From Ophioderma brevispina (lineage: Eukaryota; Echinodermata; Ophiuroidea; Amphilepidida; Ophiodermatidae): 64,000 bases of DNA. The position numbers were made by a program, and so were the translations under genes. Shown in pieces: positions 56,900 through 64,000 of this stretch. Each line of letters opens with the position of its first letter. Within the stretch, counting starts at the first letter, position 1. The notes beneath the pieces are model-generated. The model had not been told where the DNA came from. It saw nothing but the letters and a program-made list of their open reading frames with translations, and searched no databases. The DNA is taken from positions 1 to 64,000 of the forward strand of contig JAMKCH010019900.1 in the NCBI GenBank assembly GCA_023653785.1, read 5' to 3'.

Positions 56900-58834
56900 A
56901 TGGTGTGAAGTAATAACCATCCGAATAAGTTCCCATTACGAAGGAAGGTTAACGTTTTTTTTTTTTTTGCTAACATGTTTTAAATCTCGGATTTATATAT
57001 TAGTTTTCCCTCAGATAGAGTACAATGTTTTTTTGTAGAATCAACAAACATTTTTCCGGGATAGATTTCTTGATTGCGTCAAAAACTTGGTCCCTAAAAG
57101 GAAGGGACACAAATAACTCGGGAAAAACCTTCCTTGGACACAATAACTGCAAGGAAAAAACAAAACAATAGCATTGCTCCAAGTGTTGTTGTTATTATAG
57201 GATAATATTTTTGCTTCCAATTTCACTGCAATTTCACAGAAACAAATGTTGAAAGACACGCGGATGATGGAGGCAGACATTGGTTCCATCAGGAATCTAA
57301 TAGCGCTGATGCTTTATCTTATCAATCGCTCTGAAAGTCTGGCAAACCCCCTGGGCTGATCGGTATATTCTACCATGCTGAAGCTTACATCCGGTCAAAT
57401 AACGTTGCACTATTTGCTTTCTAATGCTTTCTTAAAAAAAGACTTCTGATTAATAAACAGTCAGTTGGATCGAGTTTATTAATACGAATAAAAAAAGTCG
57501 TTCCTTGGCAATGGGCGCAGCCATTAGACATTATAGCTACAGCTAGCACAAGATATACATACAATGAATTAGGACATCTTTTTTAGAATTATGAACTATG
57601 TCCCTGACAAATTTATTGCCCATGTAATATTCTGAATATGCTGTATGTACTGAGAACATAATATAGAAAATATTAACCGACGCGGAAATAAAAATCAATC
57701 GACGGAAAGTCATGTTGTGACTGTTTGTACTTAAAACTAGGGAGATCTTTGGAGAGTGAAATTGCGGGGGAGTGTCACTTCAAAAAGCAACGCATTTGAA
57801 GAATGATATTTAGCAAACGCTGTTATGTCGGGGTTGTAGTGATTAGTGGAAATTGTTTGTACTTGAAAAGGGGCGTCATTTTTTGAGAGTTAAAATTATG
57901 CGTGAGTTGTTACCTTCAGAGTATTAGAAGAGTACGTTAAAAAGTGTGATGTGGTGGTTAGGACTGGTGTTAATGTTTACAATTTTGAATAGGGCAGGTT
58001 GTTCCGAGAGTTGAAATATGGCATTACCACAGAGTAATCATAATTTTTTTGTTTGCTGTCTTCCCCAACATACTTTTCAATATTAAATATTATGTTACAT
58101 CAAAGTACTTTCTTTACTGTGAAGGTGACAACCACCGATCCCCTATCTTTAACCCTCTAAACTACCCTCCTTATACTTGACAAGTACAAACCCCCTTTTT
58201 TATTTCTTCGTGTTAACACACCAAACCAGTATGTTTCCAAACACAACTCTTGCAATTAACTCACCACATTAAAACTCTACAAAAAGGCCTTCAATTTTGT
58301 AGGGTTTTCAACCCATCCCCAATACATCAACTAAGTCGCCACATCCCAAACTTTGCCATATCTAACACTGCCCAATATGAGTAACTCACCATATTTGACC
58401 TCCTTAATTACTACCCCCACTTTAAAGTACAACATTCCCAAGTCGCCAATATTAATATAACAACGATCAATGGGCAAAAACAATAACTCTTAAACTCTTC
58501 CACCCCCTAGAGTGAATCTACCCATAGTTTAATGCTCCAAAGTCCTTGTGGCCCATGCAGATGGCAGCAACCAGTGCCGAAAAATGACGATAAATTTATA
58601 TCGTCATTTTTGTTATCTCTTTCAAATGCTTACAAGGACGGTAATTTGGAAAATTAACAAAACGGGATATTAGCGGGGGCCATATGTGATTGGGCCAAAC
58701 AAATAATGGTGCCAATCTTTCGAGCAGCATATTTCATACTTTTACATGCAAATCAGTAGGGCATCTAATTCAAATTGAAATTACACCAGGCACAATCAAA
58801 CTCAACAGTTAGTTTCCTTTATCATTCTATCATT
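56900..58834. other. No gene seen; strand-asymmetric composition
   Basis: 57700-58030 is G+T-rich on the plus strand, and 58130-58520 is strongly A+C-rich with few G. I found no gene, splice-supported exon or clear element. Minus-strand frames at 57000-57289 are unsupported. Confidence 0.5.
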
Positions 58835-59110
58835 GCGGGCACATGTGGTCCAGGTGATAAGCGCCGACCTGCACCCTAAAGGTTGTGAGTACGAGCCACA
58901 ATGAGGAAAAATGGTTTTACCCTTAGTAAGGGAGCTTTAACCTCAATTACTTCTCTCCACCCAGGTGTATAAAGGGTACCGGCATTTTTCAGTTGGGAGG
59001 TAAACAGACTCGCGTAAGGAGTGTAGGACACCCCTACCAGCAAACATTATATGTGGAGTTGGCCCATCGCTCGAAAGAGGATGGGCACTCCGTCTGTGTA
59101 CACAGGTCCG
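58835..59110 (+). mobile_element. SINE remnant with tRNA-derived head
   Basis: GCGGGCACATGTGGTCCAGG, then AAGGTTGTGAGTACGAGCC, is a worn tRNA head related to the one at 38741-39059. CACCCAGGTGTATAAAGGGTACC follows, a body motif familiar from marine invertebrate SINEs. No (ATT)n tail is kept. Confidence 0.65.
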
Positions 59111-61192
59111 CCCCTTTACCTACTTTACCTTATCATCTATAACACATCAAGGTGTTCAACCACCAGCCACAAACCACATGCCCGAAATTCCAGACTACCT
59201 AAACGGGATGCCCTCAAACCTTGGCAAATATGACAACAGCGGCACTTAGGCCCAACTACCTTGATGATGAGACAATAAACATCAACTTTTCAATGGCTAA
59301 AGTACAGACAGACCCACATTAACAAGAATTTCTTGCTTCGATCCAGGATGGTGTTGTAGTGCCTTCCCAAAATTCCAAACAAAATGGCCAAAATGTAAAT
59401 AACGGACAGTTTGACTGATACAGGGGGATGAAAAAAAACTTGACCATGATGGTCCGCATGTTTATTTTTAAATAAAGATATCCTGACATTATGTGGTACC
59501 GAGGAAAGCCTATTTCGTTATCTTTAATTTGCTTGCAAAGATCATCCAATAGGTTAGTCTAGGCCGAGATACGTCTTTGAATCAAGAATCTGCAGTGAAT
59601 AAATAGCTGATTTCTTTGGACACTTGATTTCTTCTCTGAACGCCGTTCATTCAATATGAATTCGTGGACAGAGCAGAAAGACCAGAAAACCGATACTGAT
59701 TCAAACGATTGTAGCTCGGTCTATACTAACCGATGGATGATCTTTGCAGTAAATTAAGATTAATGACCCAGCTTTCAGATGATCCCAAATATCTTAGATA
59801 TCTATAATCTAAAAATTCAAAATGGTGGACACAATTAGGGTCAAAAAAGTTTTTTTTAATCAACCTGTATATAATTGTGTGGAAGAACCCGAACTTTTTT
59901 TTGTAAAAGGCTATCGTAAAACTATTGTCAGACATTATTTAATATCATCTTGCTGTTTATTTCCCCAAAATGGCCAGCCAATATGTCCGTCTTTTAAAGA
60001 GAAATACATATAGTGATCAAACAACCGGTCTAATTATCCAATGCAACTTATCATAATAACTAAAAGATAAAACAGGACCTATGTAATTTAATTGTAGGTT
60101 ATTGAAAAGTCTGCAACGGCAGCCGTATGGTCACCATCTTGGATTTTTCCATGTTAACACAACAGAAATGCCAGAGACGAATTGGTCAAAGACCAGGGCG
60201 TTTAACGGGCCTTGCCCGCTCTGAGGGGGCAAATTTCCAGTCTTGGGAAATTTTCCTCTCAGGGGGGTCAAAAGGCCAATTTTCTCGGTCAGAGGATAAA
60301 AAACGGCGGATTTAACAGATCTTGCAAATTTTTAACCGGCCAAAGTAGTCGGGCGGGGGGGGGGGGGGCAACTTCCCTGCCCCCCTGCCCCCCCCCCCCT
60401 GCCTGTTACGCCACTTCAAGATATACTCAACACTTTAAAGAAGATCTAGGTGTGGATGTGAAGTAACAAATATATCGATTATCATGCAATTTAGTGTTTT
60501 ATCTTTAAATGCGTCTCAGGTTGGACGGCCATTTGAATTGAAGTAGGAGGGAGAATGCCAGAAGAAAAGAGTTGTAATGGGTGCAAGCAATGTGGTAATT
60601 TTCTATATATCCACCTTCATTTATACTGTACACCTCTTTTTTCAATGACGTCATATTATTTAATTTGCAAAAATAAAAATTCAAATTGCTCAGAAAAAAT
60701 TGCACCATAGCATTTTTGGAAAAGTGGTAATGTATCTGGGAAATCCGTGCATGGGAACACTTTTCGTACATATGGCCCTGACTAAGTTCGACATCAAAAA
60801 TTATAGGTCCATTCACTTTTATCATGGGTGGGAAAAGCTATGAGAGATGTTCCAGATGCCTGTCAGGCTACATGATTGACGCTCAGAAGACAAAATGATT
60901 TGCTTGGTGAAACCAAAAATACCTTGAACCACCGATACATTGAAAAGTACTTGACGAGTACGATTTCCTTGGTATGGAGTCTCAAATTCAAATCTCAGTG
61001 TTGCTAAAATCATAAAACTGGGTTTAAATCTCCTCATTTTTTTAAATACGGGATAATATGTTCGGTACCTAGGACTGTAGGGTTCCTAAAGAGCCTTGAA
61101 TGTTGTAACGATCTTGGTATATTGACCATAATTACAAAACGTCTTTCGAATATCCTTACAGTTCCAGCCGGGATGCCTCCTTCACTTTCAAA
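59111..61192. other. No gene seen; G/C-run repeat at 60340-60420
   Basis: 60348-60405 has long G and C homopolymers flanked by GTTACGCC. This resembles the CGTAGCCAGGGGGG repeat near 19022 in inverted form. Other frames in this stretch match nothing known. Confidence 0.5.
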
Positions 61193-61343
61193 GGCTTACT
61201 GTTTTTGAGAAACGAAACAGAACTTCCCGTTGGAGTTGCAGATTTATTCGTTTCTTGCACGTTATGCCATGCATTACGAATAAGCGTGTAATCCGATGGG
61301 TTCTGTTTTTGTTTCGTTTCGTTTTTCGCAAATACAGTAAGCC
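61193..61343. mobile_element. Diverged copy of the MITE at 51364-51525
   Basis: GGCTTACTGTTTTTGAGAAA CGAAACAGAAC pairs with GTTCTGTTTTTGTTTCG...TACAGTAAGCC. GCGTGTAATCC in the centre is shared with 51364-51525. Confidence 0.7.
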
Positions 61344-61488
61344 TCAAAGTAGCCATATCGACTTTGGGGAAAAAGTTTTTAGCGTATATAACTTGTCGTT
61401 CCTTGATTGAATTATGGTTTGCATAGCTTAGGGTTTGGGCATTTTGCCCCTATTTACAATTAGTTGGAAATTACAATTAGAAGTCATA

Positions 61489-61730
61489 TACACCTGGCCA
61501 AAAAGTATCTCACATGTTTTTCGATCATATTGTGCCAAATTCAACCATTTTTGAAGTTTTCGAATTATACATTTGGTTGCCTAGGTCCTTGTCTTTCATT
61601 TAACACCTCGCGTGTAAAAAAGCGTGCAAAAATGGTGGAGATAGAAGCGCCCGAAAGACGCAACCCCCCAAACCCACGTTGCAGTTTTGTGGACCATTTT
61701 CAATGGTCACTGTGTGGTACAACCAAGGGG
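61489..61730. mobile_element. Diverged single arm of the 53180-54106 element
   Basis: CACCTGGCCAAAAAGTATCT, CCTAGGTCCTTGTCTTTC, TTAACACCTCGCGTGT and GCGCCCGAAAGACGCAA follow in the same order as the left arm of the 53-kb element, then CAATGGTCACTGTGTGGTAC. The right arm is missing. Confidence 0.75.
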
Positions 61731-63382
61731 GTGAAGCCCATAAAACCAGTCGTCCGTGCTGGGCGCTGACATTTTGAATATTGGCACGGATATTATTAGT
61801 TTGGGTGCTTGTATACACACAGAATGGTCATATTCCCACATACAACATCCGGCAAAATATCAGTTGTTGGATGTTGGTTGCTATTGGGTGGTTTCCATTT
61901 TGTCCTACCATGGCCACACAACGAATGAAATAACTCAGCGTCTTGATTTAACTAACCCGCCTCAATGAATTCATCTTTTCACACCAAGCGCGCGCATTGC
62001 ATTATGAGAAAAAGAGTATCTGGCACAATGATCCAGGTGCACTATTATAACCTGGCCACCCTAACACTACTCAATTTGTAATCACTCCGATTAGTGTATA
62101 TCAAAAGCGGCACCCACAGTATGTGGAATAACTGATGCAGCCATTGCTTTCTATTGTTTGGTACTCTATGTTTTCTTTGTGTGCGGCAAAACATGCGAGA
62201 CGATGATTTCTAAAGATGACGTAAACGTTTTGCCCTTCTACTATATGAACCACCCATAGGTGTAGAGAATAACATATCAGAGACAGAAGTGTAAGTGCGC
62301 GGATACATGTTTTTATTTTTTTTTTTTTTTTTTTGCCAAATTCGGGGGGGGCAACTTTTTGTGCAGGGGGAAATATAAAATAGTTATAAATTGTCCTGAA
62401 TCTATACAACATTTTGGCCATGTCCTAAGGTTAAAAAGTATAGTTTTCCCCTATCTGTGGGCTATAGTTTTGATACTATAGGGCAATAAAGGTTCAGGAT
62501 CATCCTGGGATAATTTTCCGAGGCCTCCGAGTCTTTCTAATGGTACCAATTCTAAGGACAAAGTATAGAATAATGCACTCATGTAGGAGGAGGCAAACTT
62601 TTGTTTTTCTACCTTTTGGACTTTAAAAAAAATAACAATGGTCTACATAATCCTATGGGTCATTAATTCTTACCATCTAATTTTAATAACTAAAATGAAC
62701 AAATGCAGGGCAAATATGCCTTTTATGTTCAAGATAAGACCAGACACCAATTTGAGACTATTTTCGTCCAAACCTCATAATGACCTTGAACCGTTTTGAG
62801 CCTATAATCCTGAAAATAATGACCGTAGGTATGGCAAACTAACCTTTTTTTAATCCTAATGACCAACTAATCTATTTGGTGGTAGGTTTCATCACACACT
62901 TAGACCCTCTTAGCTTTTGACCTGTACAAATTACCCCCTATTTTACATTGTTCCCCCATTGTTGATTTTTCTAGACTTTCTAGACTTTATTCTGTGACTT
63001 TTTAGAAGTATGATAAACACAAAAAATGTTTCTTTTTGGCATTTTTTAACAAACCTAAAAGGCCCGGGGGCGGAATTTTTTTGTAGTATCTCATCTCAAC
63101 CTTTTGTTATTTTTTTTTTCAGCCGAAACACATGACTTTTTTCTTTGAAGCCTTGCGCTCGATTTAAGACCATCTTGACAAAATCGGACCTTCCCATTGA
63201 ATTATACACGGAACAGAGCATTTTTTTGTTTTTTGATTTTAAGGATACAGTTACACTAGGTTTTATCTTACTTATTTGATTTTTTGAGTTGATTCATTTA
63301 CATGTGGTGCGCCTACTTGATAACACATCATGGCCAAAAAATCCAACTTTGCTTGAAAAAAATGGCGAACACCATGAATTTA
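61731..63382. other. No gene seen
   Basis: AT-rich with poly(T)/poly(A) runs. There is no supported frame, splice-bounded exon or clear element. Confidence 0.45.
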
Positions 63383-63850
63383 GATTTTTCGCATTTTGCA
63401 TGGATCATGTTTGACGATCAATGGGACGCATACAGGTAGACTTTTTGTTGGTATCAATGGACTCGTGAGGGTCATAGCTAATCGCCTTGGTACTACACAT
63501 ATGATTTTCCACATCAATCCATTTTCCGATATACTGGGAGGGGGCGGAATCTGCCCCCCCCCCCCCGGGTGAATGGCTCCCAAATAGCCCGCTCTTGTCG
63601 AAAAACCATGAACTTTTGCTATTGTTTAGATTTTTCGCATTTTGCATGACTTCATGTTTTGACGTCACTTTGACGTCATACAAGGTTGTTTGTACTTTTT
63701 AGTATCAATGGACTCGGGAAGGTCATAGCTATCCATTGGTAACCATACACATATGATAGTTCATCATCCATTTCTGGATACTGGGGCGGAATCTTCCCCC
63801 CCCCCCCCCGCCCCGGCGGTGATATGGGTCCAATAGCCCCGGCTCTTTAG
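63383..63850 (+). repeat. Two ~230-bp tandem units with long C runs
   Basis: TTTAGATTTTTCGCATTTTG, a GTATCAATGGACTCG.GA.GGTCATAGCTA block, ACACATATGAT, and GGGGCGGAATCT.CC followed by a long C run occur twice (63383-63600 and 63622-63850). The last 150 bases after it hold nothing recognised. Confidence 0.8.
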
Positions 63851-64000
63851 GATAGGCAAAAAAAACAAGAAACGATTTAGTGCATCAATCCGGTAGACAC
63901 GCATGTCGTAGTTGTTAGAATGATGATTATTGTGAGTGATCGGAGAAGTGGTTATGCGTTGTGTTTGGGGTTAGTGTATTTAAGGGATTTTTGTTGAGAG

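Noticed and set aside
1..64000. CRISPR arrays, bacterial operons, phage genes
   Set aside because: No regularly spaced short repeats with unique spacers, no compact gene clusters and no ribosome-binding sites. The window is eukaryotic.

Overview
The window reads as nuclear DNA of an animal, most likely a marine invertebrate and plausibly a deuterostome such as a hemichordate or echinoderm. It is AT-rich and has long introns with GT-AG splice sites. It also has phase-1 CUB and LDL-receptor class A exons, CR1-like and jockey-like retrotransposon remains, a Penelope-type GIY-YIG piece, tRNA-headed SINEs and a dense crop of terminal-inverted-repeat (TIR) elements. I see no bacterial operons, rRNA genes or CRISPR arrays. 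The species is an inference from repeat style, not a sequence match.

The main content is one large split gene on the minus strand, spread over about 42 kb and open at its 3' end (left edge of the window). Reading from right to left, the exons are: signal peptide (54289-54422), CUB 1 (46156-46510), LDLa 1 (43282-43410), CUB 2 first half (39148-39348), CUB 2 second half (31149-31331), LDLa 2 (27530-27658), LDLa 3 (24464-24598), LRR N-terminal cap (20404-20533), then 72-nt single-LRR exons at 14531-14602, 13424-13495 and 12496-12567. The splice phases chain without a break: all extracellular module exons are phase 1-1, the cap exon is 1-2, and the LRR exons are 2-2. The layout suggests a secreted or surface receptor. 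The LDLa plus LRR part with one-repeat 72-nt exons resembles relaxin-receptor/GRL101-type LGRs, but no 7TM exon is visible, so that assignment is open. Two exons carry lesions: a one-base excess in an A6 run in CUB 1 and an in-frame TGA in LDLa 2. The first LRR exon lies inside a recent tandem duplication.

The rest is mobile DNA. From left to right: a Tc1-like transposase relic (0.6-1.3 kb), a jockey-like reverse transcriptase relic (2.1-4.7 kb), and a series of TIR elements ending in TTAA (8.97-10.95, 10.95-11.53, 21.6-22.3, 25.3-26.7, 28.5-29.1, 31.6-32.5, 33.0-33.6, 34.9-37.1, 42.7-43.2 and 49.6-50.6 kb), several in related pairs and some abutting each other. There is a SINE with a CR1-like (ATT)n tail at 38.7-39.1 kb, two CR1 remnants head to head at 47.9-50.3 kb (one nested in a TIR element), a TA-flanked TIR element at 53.2-54.1 kb, and a multi-level nest of insertions with 8-bp target duplications at 55.2-56.9 kb whose uninserted counterpart is at 44.1-44.8 kb. 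The last 7 kb (57-64 kb) has little that I can identify apart from a SINE, a few repeat fragments and a terminal tandem repeat.

Most open reading frames of 60-130 codons in this window have no support as genes. They are frames across repeats or on the opposite strand of real exons.
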